From assembly GCA_002496565.1 (NCBI GenBank), contig DAKJ01000018.1:774811-838810 (forward strand): a DNA stretch of 64,000 bases, read 5' to 3'. Position numbers and translations under genes: made by a program. Origin of the DNA: Methanosarcina sp. UBA289. Its GTDB lineage: Archaea; Halobacteriota; Methanosarcinia; Methanosarcinales; Methanosarcinaceae. The stretch's first letter is position 1. Every line of letters begins with the position of its first letter. The notes below the pieces were generated by a model. That model was not told the DNA's origin and searched no databases. It saw only the letters and a list, made by a program, of their open reading frames with translations. Positions 43,876-52,889 of the stretch are shown one piece after another.

Positions 43876-44847
43876 TTGAGCAGGCAGAGTTCAGGAAAAA
43901 AAGAAAGCAAACGCAGAGCTTTTTCAGGGACCAGAATATCTAAACCCTCAGTTTTTTTTCTGGGTTTTCTCCTTATACTCGTGGGTATTTTCGGGGTCAT
44001 GTACAATCCTTCCAACTCCGCAGGCGCTGCGGCTCCCTGGGAAGTTTCGGAAGCAGGTACTCTATATTTTCCAGAGCGAGAAGAGCCAGTATTTACTATC
44101 CAGGAAATCGAAGATATATATGCCCCTGAAAACTCGGACACTTTAAAATTGCTGTCTTTTGAAAGCAAAGGGGAAAATCTTCAGGCTCTCTTAAGAATTC
44201 CTGGAAACTTCTCTTCTTCTCCTGGCTTAGTCCTATTACCTGGAGCAGGGGTTAGCAAAGAAGCCGAACAGGGTCTGGCTGCAGAGCTCTCTAATATGGG
44301 ATATGCAACTCTTACTCTTGACCAGCGCAATCTGGGCGTTATAAGTATAGAAAGAGACCTTGAACTTTTCAAAGCTGGTCTTGAGCCCGTGGAATATACC
44401 ATGGTTTATGATGCCCTTAAGGCCTCAGACGTACTGGCTGCCCAGCCAGAAATTGATCCTGAAAGGCTTGCAATTCTCGGGGAAAGTAACGGAGGAAGAG
44501 TTGCAATCCTTGCCTGCGCCCTCAACCCTTCACTTAAAGGGATTATCGGGATCAGCACCTCAGGGTACGGCACTGAAGAAATTGATTCTTCCCTTGCTGA
44601 CGATCCTGAAGCTTACCGCTTTTATCGCTCAATCGATCCGGATACCTATCTCCTTAATCTATCGCCTGCGAAATTCGTGCAGATCCATTCTTTTAATGAT
44701 ACCGTAATCTCTCATGATCAGGCGCTGCGAACCTTTGCCCTTGCAAAAGAACCAAAAGCGATGTATAACGTTACTGAGGCAACACACGGATATACGGCCT
44801 CAATGCGCCCTTATCTTGAAAAGGAGCTTGCCCTTCTTTTGAACTAA
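43876..44847 (+). CDS. Membrane-anchored alpha/beta hydrolase
   Basis: A 323-residue alpha/beta hydrolase with an uncleaved N-terminal transmembrane anchor (VFFLGFLLILVGIFGVMY) after a basic segment. The nucleophile elbow is GESNGG, with an oxyanion LLPGAG region upstream, an acid candidate in FNDTVIS, and the terminal His in EATHGY. The domain would face outside. The start is TTG at 43876, 25 bp after secG, suggesting co-transcription. Its substrate is unknown; a dienelactone-hydrolase or peptidase-like role is possible. Confidence 0.8.
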   Translation: MSRQSSGKKESKRRAFSGTRISKPSVFFLGFLLILVGIFGVMYNPSNSAGAAAPWEVSEAGTLYFPEREEPVFTIQEIEDIYAPENSDTLKLLSFESKGENLQALLRIPGNFSSSPGLVLLPGAGVSKEAEQGLAAELSNMGYATLTLDQRNLGVISIERDLELFKAGLEPVEYTMVYDALKASDVLAAQPEIDPERLAILGESNGGRVAILACALNPSLKGIIGISTSGYGTEEIDSSLADDPEAYRFYRSIDPDTYLLNLSPAKFVQIHSFNDTVISHDQALRTFALAKEPKAMYNVTEATHGYTASMRPYLEKELALLLN

Positions 44848-44898
44848 AGTTATGAGCTTAATGTCCAGCTAAATTTATTGGAACAAGAGTACTTACAT

Positions 44899-47067
44899 AT
44901 GAAAAGTATTTTGGGTATGAAAGCTTCTCAGCCACTATTAAGCCTGCGGGAAATTCATGGAATCGGTGAACGGGTAGCTGATAGACTAATTGGCCATTTT
45001 GGAACTGAAGACGCGGCTCTTCAGGCTATTTTTGAAGGAGATATAGTTTCGCTATCTGAAGTCAATGGAATTAGTCACAATTTTGCTCTTTCCCTTGCCA
45101 GATATGCCAAATCTAGTGCTGAAGGCTGCTCAATTTCAGATTTTCTCAAGACAAAAGAAGCTCTAGACCTTTATTCCCGCCTGCTTGAGCTGATAAAAAG
45201 TTTTGCTCATACGGCGCATTCTAGGGATAAACTGGATCTTTTCTACCCTTTACCTGCTTCGCGCATGGATCTTATCCAGGAAAGACATGCTTTCGTAAGA
45301 GAATATCTTGAACTAGGAAATGCCTTTTCCGAGAATCCCGAGTTTATTAGGTTAATCTCGATGGTTCGTAAGCTCAGGCCAGTGCCTGGGAACCTAAGAG
45401 TTAGAGATCGGATAATCCTCTGCGGAGATTCAAAAATCCTGGAAGCAGCTAGAGAAAAGTTTCAGGACTTTTTGCCTGTCCAGGCCGTAGAAGACCTCTC
45501 GGAATTCATAGATCTTGCGAGGGGGTATTTCAGTGTTATTGTTTTTGATGATACCTATCTTAGCTTTGATCTACCTGAGGACATTGAACCCGAATATTTC
45601 CAGGACCTTTCCAGAGCTGAATTCTGGCAGGTTTTGCCTGAAAAAGAACTGGTATTTTTTGCTCGGAATCTAGACTGCATCCGCGCCTGCCTGAATATCG
45701 TATCATCTCTGCGTTCTAAGAACTTTGAGCTCTTTGAGGAACTGTCAAAAGAGAGGCTTGATATACTTGAGGGAGCTCTCTCAAAGTTGGGTGAGGATGG
45801 AAAGCCTGTTGAAGGCTTTGACCCTGAACTTGATAGGCTCGAAGCAGCCTTGGAAAATCTTGATCCTGCATTGACCTCGTCTCTGATTGAAGCTAACCAG
45901 CGCATGAACTTAACTCTTGAGGCAAGTTCGCTTACTCTAAGCGGGCAGGAACTCATCAAGCTTGTGAGCGGGGGAATGGAGATTAAAGACCTGCTTGCAA
46001 AGGATCTTAATAAAATCTATAAAGCTGAAATTGAAGCCATCAAAGAAGAGCTTGCTGAAAAACTAGGGCTTCAGAAGCAAGAAAAACTAATGCTTGACTC
46101 ACTCTTCCCGGATGAAATTTCCTATCCTCTCTGTGCAGACCAATCTCAATTGCAGCTTCTAAGGCAAAAGTTGAACAATACTCTTGAGAAAACAAGACTT
46201 GCTCGAAAGAGGGAGCTTGCAAAAACGCTTTCAGCTTTTCACCAGCCTGTAGAAAAACTTGTCAAGAAAGTTCTGGATTTTGACCTCGGCTTTTCAGTAT
46301 CCTGCTTTTCGGCAAAATTCCAGTTGAGACTGCCCGAGCTGATTTCTGAAGTCGGAATAGGCTTTACAGCCGGAGAAAACCTCTTTTTAAAAACCCGACA
46401 CGGAGAAATCGATCCTATAAATTATTCCATCGGAAAAACTGGTTTTTCCCCATCAGGCCTGGAAAACAGGGTTGTACTTTTGAGCGGAGTAAACTCAGGG
46501 GGCAAGACTTCCCTGCTCGAACTTCTTGCCCAATGTGTAATTCTTGGGTATATGGGCTTTCCGGTCCCTGCAAAAGAACTTGAGCTCGGGCCTATCGAAG
46601 AATTCTACTATTTCGGGAAATCGAAAGGAACTCTCGATGCAGGAGCTTTTGAAACTACCCTCAAGCAGTTCTCAGTACTCTCTGAATCCTCAGGAAAACT
46701 GGTGCTTGCGGATGAACTAGAATCGATAACTGAGCCTGGCGCTTCTGCGCGAATTATAGCAGGAATTCTTGAATATCTGTCCAGAAATAAACAGAGTCTC
46801 GGGATTTTCGTTTCCCATCTTTCGGAACTCATCCTTGAAAATACCGAAACAGAAGTAAGAGTAGATGGAATCGAGGCCAATGGCCTGGACTCCCACCTGG
46901 AGCTGATCGTAAACCGGAATCCTGTATACGATTGTATTGCTCGAAGTACTCCCGAGCTAATTGTGGAACGGCTGCTCAGAAAAACTACAGGAAAAGAGCA
47001 GGAGTTTTATTCACATTTAAAAGGTAAATTTAAAGTATCTCAAAAGGACTCAAAAGTAAGCTCTTAA
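44899..47067 (+). CDS. MutS-like ATPase with helix-hairpin-helix N-terminus
   Basis: A 722-residue archaeal MutS-related protein. The N-terminus has helix-hairpin-helix repeats (LREIHGIGERVADRLI and LSEVNGISHNFALSLA). A long coiled-coil middle (about 270-460) resembles MutS core and lever regions, and the C-terminal ATPase carries Walker A GVNSGGKTS, Walker B LVLADE and the SHLSEL segment. It lacks the mismatch-recognition domain I of MutS1 and the Smr domain of MutS2. The start at 44899 (MKSILGMKAS) is preferred over a TTG at 44878. A role in recombination or mismatch processing is inferred only. Confidence 0.85.
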   Translation: MKSILGMKASQPLLSLREIHGIGERVADRLIGHFGTEDAALQAIFEGDIVSLSEVNGISHNFALSLARYAKSSAEGCSISDFLKTKEALDLYSRLLELIKSFAHTAHSRDKLDLFYPLPASRMDLIQERHAFVREYLELGNAFSENPEFIRLISMVRKLRPVPGNLRVRDRIILCGDSKILEAAREKFQDFLPVQAVEDLSEFIDLARGYFSVIVFDDTYLSFDLPEDIEPEYFQDLSRAEFWQVLPEKELVFFARNLDCIRACLNIVSSLRSKNFELFEELSKERLDILEGALSKLGEDGKPVEGFDPELDRLEAALENLDPALTSSLIEANQRMNLTLEASSLTLSGQELIKLVSGGMEIKDLLAKDLNKIYKAEIEAIKEELAEKLGLQKQEKLMLDSLFPDEISYPLCADQSQLQLLRQKLNNTLEKTRLARKRELAKTLSAFHQPVEKLVKKVLDFDLGFSVSCFSAKFQLRLPELISEVGIGFTAGENLFLKTRHGEIDPINYSIGKTGFSPSGLENRVVLLSGVNSGGKTSLLELLAQCVILGYMGFPVPAKELELGPIEEFYYFGKSKGTLDAGAFETTLKQFSVLSESSGKLVLADELESITEPGASARIIAGILEYLSRNKQSLGIFVSHLSELILENTETEVRVDGIEANGLDSHLELIVNRNPVYDCIARSTPELIVERLLRKTTGKEQEFYSHLKGKFKVSQKDSKVSS

Positions 47068-47327
47068 AAAATTTAGTTCATTATTCTTAAATATATTAAT
47101 CGAGAATTTTTATGAGAGAGCCCGATCTCTACTTGTCATCTCACTATAATCAGGTTTCTGCTTGTCATCTCCCTATACTTTTTCCCTTTAACTCCTGGCA
47201 TATTTTTGTTTTTGTCGATGATTGACTCTAAGAGATAACGTTATAAATCTTTAGTTCTATATATTAATAAATAGTTATGAGTTGGCGGAGATTCCGTAGA
47301 ATTCTGAAAAGCCGGTAGATGCAAAAA

Positions 47328-47337
47328 TTTATATATA
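47328..47337 (+). promoter_or_regulatory. TATA box upstream of ppk
   Basis: TTTATATATA preceded by CAAAAA; implies a transcript start near 47355-47365 and a leader of about 275 bases. Confidence 0.5.
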
Positions 47338-47359
47338 CGCTGGTGTCAATGCATGTCCG

Positions 47360-47637
47360 GTAACTTCATATGGAGATTGCCTTCCCCTTTATGCGAGGGC
47401 CTCAAAACCCTAATCGGCTAAAAGGGTTGATATTATTAAGGGAAATTTCCCTGAGGCTAACTACCTTAAATCGTTTGAGTGAACCCGGGGACATCTTCTT
47501 TTCAACCTCGTAAAACCGGGTGACAATCAGGTAATGAAATTGAATTATGAGATATACAAAGACTCTATCTTCAGGTCTTTTATTATTTTTAAAGGCAGAT
47601 GTGAAGAAATTCAAAACCCAGGCCATGCGTGATAGTA
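47360..47637 (+). ncRNA. Structured 5' leader (or small RNA) upstream of ppk
   Basis: Outer helix GCCTC (47399-47403) with GAGGC (47453-47457) encloses two hairpins: AACCCT (47406-47411) with AGGGTT (47423-47428), and AGGGA (47439-47443) with TCCCT (47448-47452). Together they form a compact three-way junction. Downstream, ACCCGG (47483-47488) pairs with CCGGGT (47516-47521). The segment lies between a TATA box and ppk. No known riboswitch class was recognised. Confidence 0.45.
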
Positions 47638-49824
47638 ATGGAGCGGAACTTCCCCATTCAGTGTGCAGATTTTGATAGGCTGGTTATGGATAATGTTGAA
47701 GGAGCTCGGGTAGAAGTTTCCAGTATGCCTGATCTAAGTGATCCCTGTTTATATACGGACCGCGAGTACAGCTGGCTTCAGTTCAATGACAGGGTACTAG
47801 AAGAGGCTTTTGACGATCGCAACCCTCTGCTTGAAAGAGTCAAGTTTCTTTCGATTTTTGGAAGCAACCTTGATGAATTTTTCATGGTCAGGGTTTCAGG
47901 TATCCAGAAGAGAATAGTGGAAGCTATAAAAGATGACCGGACAGATGAGCTGGCGCAGGAACAGCTTCGCGTTATCCGAAAAGAGCTTCTCAGGCAGCTT
48001 TCTCTCAACGATAGCTGCTGGAATGAAATACTTGAGCCTGCCCTCCGGGAAAAAGGAATTAAAGTTCTCAATTACTTTGAGCTTTCCGGAAAGGAAAGAG
48101 AGAAGCTAAGAGGTTATTTTGAGAGAAATATTTTCCCTTTGCTTACTCCTCTGGGTTTTGATTCAGGGCACCCTTTTCCTCATATTTCCAACCTCAGCCT
48201 TAACCTTGCAGTACTAATTGATGACCCGGACTATGGGGAACGATTTGCCAGGGTTAAGATCCCTCCAATGTTCATGAGGCTAATAGTTGTTCCTGAAGAT
48301 GATCAGGATAGAATTACTTCCAGTCTGGAAGAGCTGAACACAGGACGTTTTGTCTGGCTCGAACAGCTTATTGCTGCAAATCTTGATCTTCTATTTCCGG
48401 GACAGCGCATTCTTGGAGCTTATCCATTCAGGATCACACGCGATGCAGACCTCGGGTTTGATGAGGATGGAGATAAAGACCTCCTGACCGCTGTAAAACA
48501 GAGAGTCGGCAGGAACTACTTCGGGTCGGTTGTCAGACTTGAGACCGATTATACAATGCCCACAAGAGTCTCGGATATCCTTCTTAAGAACCTTGACCTT
48601 ACCTCTTCCCTTATGTTCAGGTCTGCAGCTCCTCTTGGGCTCTCAAGTCTTATTAAACTTACACAGATTAACCGTCCTGAACTTAAGTATGAACCATTTG
48701 AGCCGAAAAAACATTCTCAGCTGGCGAAAAGAGAGAATATTTTTGCAAATCTGAAAAAACAAGATATTCTTCTCTACCATCCCTATGATAGTTTTGAGTC
48801 GGTAATTGATTTCGTAGAAGAGGCTGCTGACGACTCGGATGTTCTGGCAATCAAAATGACCCTGTACAGGGTGGATGACAATTCCAGAATTATTCAGGCC
48901 CTTATGAAGGCTGCAGACCGGAAAAAGCAGGTAGTGGTTCTTGTGGAACTTAAAGCCCGCTTTGATGAGGAGAACAATATCGGCTGGGCAAAGGAACTTG
49001 AGCGCAAAGGGGTCCATGTAGCTTACGGCTTTCCGGGACGCAAAATCCATGCCAAAATGTGTCTTGTGGTCAGGGCTGAAAAAGAAGGCATCGGGTACTA
49101 TGTGCATATGAGCACAGGAAACTATAACGCAGTCACAGGAAAACTGTATACCGATATGGGCTATTTGACAAGTGACTCTTTCATAGGCAAGGACGTCTCT
49201 GATCTTTTTAATGCCCTTACCGGATATTCAAGAAAGGACCATTATATCAAACTCCTTGTAGCTCCTCAGACTTTAAGACATCAGATTCTGGAGCGTATCA
49301 GGCGTGAAATCGATCTGCACGAGAAGTGTGGGAACGGACACCTGATCTTTAAGATGAATTCCCTTGTGGACTACCAGTGCATTCGGGAACTCTACAGGGC
49401 TTCTCAGGCTGGAGTGAAAGTAGACCTTATTGTCCGGGGAATTTGCTGCCTCAGGCCAGGTATTTTCGGGCTTAGTGAAAATATCAGGGTTACCTCGATA
49501 GTTGGCCGTTTTCTCGAACATTCCAGGATATATTATTTCAGGAACGGCGGAAAAGAAGAAATCTTTATGGGAAGCGCTGATCTCATGCCGCGCAATCTGG
49601 ATAACAGGGTAGAAGTCCTCTTTCCGGTCTCTACCGAATACATTCCTGTTGTGAGAGATGTAATCCTTGGCACTCACCTAAGAGATAACGTCAAAGCTCG
49701 CCTGCTTCTCCCTAACGGCAGGACTGAAAGAATCTACCCACAGCCTGAAGAAGAAGAACTGGATTCTCAGTTATGGATGCTTGAAAATAGCAAAAGCTGG
49801 GATTTAGGATCTAAGAAAGGTTGA
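47638..49824 (+). CDS. ppk: Polyphosphate kinase 1
   Basis: Reversibly polymerises the gamma-phosphate of ATP into polyphosphate. The 728-residue enzyme has the N domain (LYTDREYSWLQFNDRVLEEA), the SNLDEFFMVRVSG motif and the C1/C2 phospholipase-D-like domains. The autophosphorylated His lies in GRKIHAKMCLV, the second catalytic region in RIYYFRNGGKEEIFMGSADL. Length is slightly above the family average because of a short N-terminal extension. The start at 47638 follows GTGAT; the GTG at 47629 is part of that site. Together with the downstream ppx and CHAD genes it forms a polyphosphate island. Confidence 0.95.
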   Translation: MERNFPIQCADFDRLVMDNVEGARVEVSSMPDLSDPCLYTDREYSWLQFNDRVLEEAFDDRNPLLERVKFLSIFGSNLDEFFMVRVSGIQKRIVEAIKDDRTDELAQEQLRVIRKELLRQLSLNDSCWNEILEPALREKGIKVLNYFELSGKEREKLRGYFERNIFPLLTPLGFDSGHPFPHISNLSLNLAVLIDDPDYGERFARVKIPPMFMRLIVVPEDDQDRITSSLEELNTGRFVWLEQLIAANLDLLFPGQRILGAYPFRITRDADLGFDEDGDKDLLTAVKQRVGRNYFGSVVRLETDYTMPTRVSDILLKNLDLTSSLMFRSAAPLGLSSLIKLTQINRPELKYEPFEPKKHSQLAKRENIFANLKKQDILLYHPYDSFESVIDFVEEAADDSDVLAIKMTLYRVDDNSRIIQALMKAADRKKQVVVLVELKARFDEENNIGWAKELERKGVHVAYGFPGRKIHAKMCLVVRAEKEGIGYYVHMSTGNYNAVTGKLYTDMGYLTSDSFIGKDVSDLFNALTGYSRKDHYIKLLVAPQTLRHQILERIRREIDLHEKCGNGHLIFKMNSLVDYQCIRELYRASQAGVKVDLIVRGICCLRPGIFGLSENIRVTSIVGRFLEHSRIYYFRNGGKEEIFMGSADLMPRNLDNRVEVLFPVSTEYIPVVRDVILGTHLRDNVKARLLLPNGRTERIYPQPEEEELDSQLWMLENSKSWDLGSKKG

Positions 49825-50044
49825 AAATGGGAAGTTCTTCTTTTCATTTTTTTCTTCATTTTTCTCTATTTTTATAGTTCACATTAGTCTACATTTCTAA
49901 TTGGTTTATCTGTGATTTATACAAAACTGGAAAATAAAAAATCTAATTAACTGTTATTGCGCTAAAAGATAGTAGGAATTTCAATATGCTTGGTTTATCT
50001 TATTATTACTAAAAAGAAAAAAATGAGAACGTTTTATTTTAAAT

Positions 50045-50488
50045 TTATCCCTTTTTCTTAGAAACTAATTTTTCTTGAGCGTTATACAAATATGCTGTGT
50101 CTCCATACTCCTTATGTTTTGGGTCATAGTTATTCCAGATAAATGAATACTTATTCCAATAAAGCGTACTTCCAGAGTTTTTACCACTTCCGCTTCTGAG
50201 AGTTACCGAAGATTTAGATTTCAGTGTGTATGAAGAAAATGTATAAGTATGCTTAGCGCCCTCGTCTTTTATTTTCCAACCTTTCAAATTTATTAATGTC
50301 TTTCCTCTATTTGTGATTTTGACATATTCTTGATATGGCTTTTCACCAGGAGCGCCGACATCCAAAACACTGATATAAACTGAGTTGCTCGAACTGCTGC
50401 TCTTAGTCGTTGCACCTAAAGCAGGAGAAAGAGTGCCCAAAATTAAACACATAGCCAAAAAGATAACAACTATTCGATTTTTAGACAT
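50045..50488 (-). CDS. Secreted lamin-tail-domain protein
   Basis: A 147-residue exported protein. It has a signal peptide (ending PALGA near residue 26), a Ser-rich linker, and a lamin-tail (LTD) beta-sandwich: YVKITNRGKTLINLKGWKIK, YTFSSYTLKSKSSVTL, and a C-terminal GDTAYLYNAQEKLVSKKKG. LTD domains in prokaryotic secreted proteins often bind or decorate the cell surface or accompany nucleases; no catalytic domain is present here. It points away from ppk and toward it in location only; a link to polyphosphate is not evident. Confidence 0.8.
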   Translation of the reverse strand: MSKNRIVVIFLAMCLILGTLSPALGATTKSSSSSNSVYISVLDVGAPGEKPYQEYVKITNRGKTLINLKGWKIKDEGAKHTYTFSSYTLKSKSSVTLRSGSGKNSGSTLYWNKYSFIWNNYDPKHKEYGDTAYLYNAQEKLVSKKKG

Positions 50489-51111
50489 AATCTCACCTAT
50501 GATATCTGCCCTTATTTTTTGAGATATTCATCTAGTATATTTAAAATGTGTATATTTCTACTGATTTATACAAAATAGAAAAACATATATTTACAAAATA
50601 TTCAGGTATGGGCATACATAATTATATTTAAACTTCTCCAGACAACTTTTTGGATAGTCTGGCTTGTCGCTAGCTGATTAGTTGTCAAGCTGGTCAACAA
50701 TAGCACTTCTGTTTACTAATTTTAAAAAGTTCTTTCTGAATTCGATCATTACAGTAACTATATGAATAGAGACTTTAATAACCTATGAGTGTAAACTGAA
50801 ACACAAAAAACATTTTAGATCCACAGATATATGTTTTTAATAAAAACGGCTTAGTTTTTCCTGTAACTATTATACAGAAAAAAACCCTTAAAAAAGAGCT
50901 TTCTTGATACCCTTTCTTTATTGAGTGTATAAATACACAATCTGTCCAATACATAAACTGAATCTGTGCGGAAATAATAACGGTTACAAACTTTCGGAAA
51001 CTACTAAATAATCTCAAATAGAATAAAAATATGAACTAGTATTGTGAAGCTTATTTTGAGTTTCTCGACTCCTTCGAGAAAAACGAAAGACAGGGCTTTC
51101 AGGTGGTAATA
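50489..51111. other. Intergenic region before ppx
   Basis: AT-rich with one clear hairpin, CCAGAC (50638-50643) and GTCTGG (50657-50662). The promoter of ppx should lie near the right end. No gene seen. Confidence 0.4.
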
Positions 51112-52761
51112 ATGGAACCCGAGAAAATCTCCGAAGGCAGAGTTGTTGCGTTTATCGATATAGGCACTAACTCGATCCGGCTTCTTCTGGTTCGGATCAA
51201 CCCCAATGGGTCTTACCTGCCCCTGACCAAGCAGAAGGAGACCGTCCGGCTTGGAGATCAGGAATTCATAGATAGGATTCTGCAGCCGAAGGCAATAGAA
51301 CGCGCAGTTGTTGTCTGTAAAAAGTTCATGGAACTTGCCAGAGCCTACAGGGCAGAAGAGGTTATAGCTGTGGCCACCTCGGCAACCCGCGACGCAAGCA
51401 ATAAAGTTCAGCTTCTCGAAATGTTGAAACGGGAGGCAAACCTGGAAGTCTGTACAATCTCCGGAACCGAAGAAGCTCGCCTTATTTACCTTGGAGTTTC
51501 AAGCGGGCTTAGGCTCGGGAACTCAAAAGCTCTATTCATAGATATCGGAGGGGGGAGTACCGAAGTATCAGTGGGGGATCAGACTCATTGTTATTTTCTC
51601 TATTCCCTTAACCTTGGAGCGATCAGGCTGACAAACATGTTTCTACCGGATGAGACAGGGCCTGTTTCCGAGGAGCAGTATGAGCAGATTAAGGCCCATA
51701 TCCGGCGTAAGATTACAGATATAACAAAAGACCTTTCTAGGTATAACATAAGCTGTTCAATCGGAAGCTCGGGAACAATTGAAAATCTTGCCAAGGTCGC
51801 TTTTGTCTATCTGCACAAAACAGCCCATGAAAGCTTTGAGAAACTGGAATACGAAGACCTGAAGAAAATAGTCCGGGCAATATGTGCAATACCTCTCGAA
51901 GAACGGCGCAAGTTCCCGGGAATCAATGCACAAAGAGCAGATATTATCATCTCAGGGGCTGCAATTATTGAAACGTTTATGGAAGAGCTGGGAATCTCCG
52001 AAATTCGAGTAAGTAAACGCGGGCTTCGAGAAGGGCTGCTTGTAGACTATATCTCAAAGAGCGAATTCTCCTACATGATTACCCAGATGTCGGTAAGAAA
52101 ACGCAGCATTATGCAGCTAGGGCTTACCTGCAATTTCGATGAAGAGCATGCCCATACCGTTACCAGACTTGCCCTTGAGCTCTTTGACAGTATTCAGGCG
52201 CTTGGAATTTATGCGTTCAGGGCAGGGGAAAGGGAACTTCTTGAGTACGGTTCCATCCTGCACGATATAGGGACATTCCTATCATATGATACCCACCAGG
52301 CTCACGCCTATCATCTGATACGGGAAAGCAGTCTTCCCGGTTTCCAGCCTGAAGAAATCGAAATCATAGCGAATCTTGCCTACTTCCACAGGAAAAACAC
52401 GCCTAAAAAGAAACATCCCAATTTTGTCGGGCTTAATAAAGATGTAGTAAAAAGCATCAGGGTTCTCAGTGCCCTGCTCCGCATTGCCGAAGGCCTCGAC
52501 CGCTCTCACAATGGAATTATTTCGCATGTCCGGTTTTATATTGCCTCTACTGACAGCCTAGTGCTTGAAATGCATGCTCAACGGGAGTGCCAGCTTGAAA
52601 TCTGGGAGGTAGAGAAACAGAAGAAATACTTTAAGAAAATTTTCGGATACAATATTCAATCCAAAGTTCTTATAAAACAGGAAGCTGGAGTTCCCTTAGT
52701 CCTTGAAGGGGGTGCTGAGCTTGAGGAAATCCCAGGGGTTGAAATGTCCTCAAAAAATTAA
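51112..52761 (+). CDS. ppx: Exopolyphosphatase (Ppx/GppA) with C-terminal HD domain
   Basis: Removes terminal phosphates from polyphosphate, and may hydrolyse pppGpp-type nucleotides in relatives. The 549-residue protein has the actin-like N-terminal fold with AFIDIGTNSIRLLLV, the DIGGGSTEVS phosphate loop and SIGSSGTIENLAK. The C-terminal part is an HD-type domain: EEHAHTVTRLALELF, then GSILHDIGTFL with the HD pair, and AYFHRKN. Start at 51112 is set by AGGTGGT upstream; the GTG at 51103 belongs to that site. It opposes the CHAD gene, 128 bp apart and convergent. Confidence 0.94.
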   Translation: MEPEKISEGRVVAFIDIGTNSIRLLLVRINPNGSYLPLTKQKETVRLGDQEFIDRILQPKAIERAVVVCKKFMELARAYRAEEVIAVATSATRDASNKVQLLEMLKREANLEVCTISGTEEARLIYLGVSSGLRLGNSKALFIDIGGGSTEVSVGDQTHCYFLYSLNLGAIRLTNMFLPDETGPVSEEQYEQIKAHIRRKITDITKDLSRYNISCSIGSSGTIENLAKVAFVYLHKTAHESFEKLEYEDLKKIVRAICAIPLEERRKFPGINAQRADIIISGAAIIETFMEELGISEIRVSKRGLREGLLVDYISKSEFSYMITQMSVRKRSIMQLGLTCNFDEEHAHTVTRLALELFDSIQALGIYAFRAGERELLEYGSILHDIGTFLSYDTHQAHAYHLIRESSLPGFQPEEIEIIANLAYFHRKNTPKKKHPNFVGLNKDVVKSIRVLSALLRIAEGLDRSHNGIISHVRFYIASTDSLVLEMHAQRECQLEIWEVEKQKKYFKKIFGYNIQSKVLIKQEAGVPLVLEGGAELEEIPGVEMSSKN

Positions 52762-52889
52762 ATTAAAATTAAATCAAAAATTAAATGGATTTATGGAGAA
52801 AATTTTGAAGTAAATCTGTTCAGAAAGCTTAGTCATAAAATTTATTCGCGAAGTTCATCTATAAAAAATTACTACAGTTGTGTACTGCA

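Noticed and set aside
47402..47626. 74-residue minus-strand frame upstream of ppk
   Set aside because: Its composition is basic and irregular, with no ribosome-binding site; it overlaps the structured leader.
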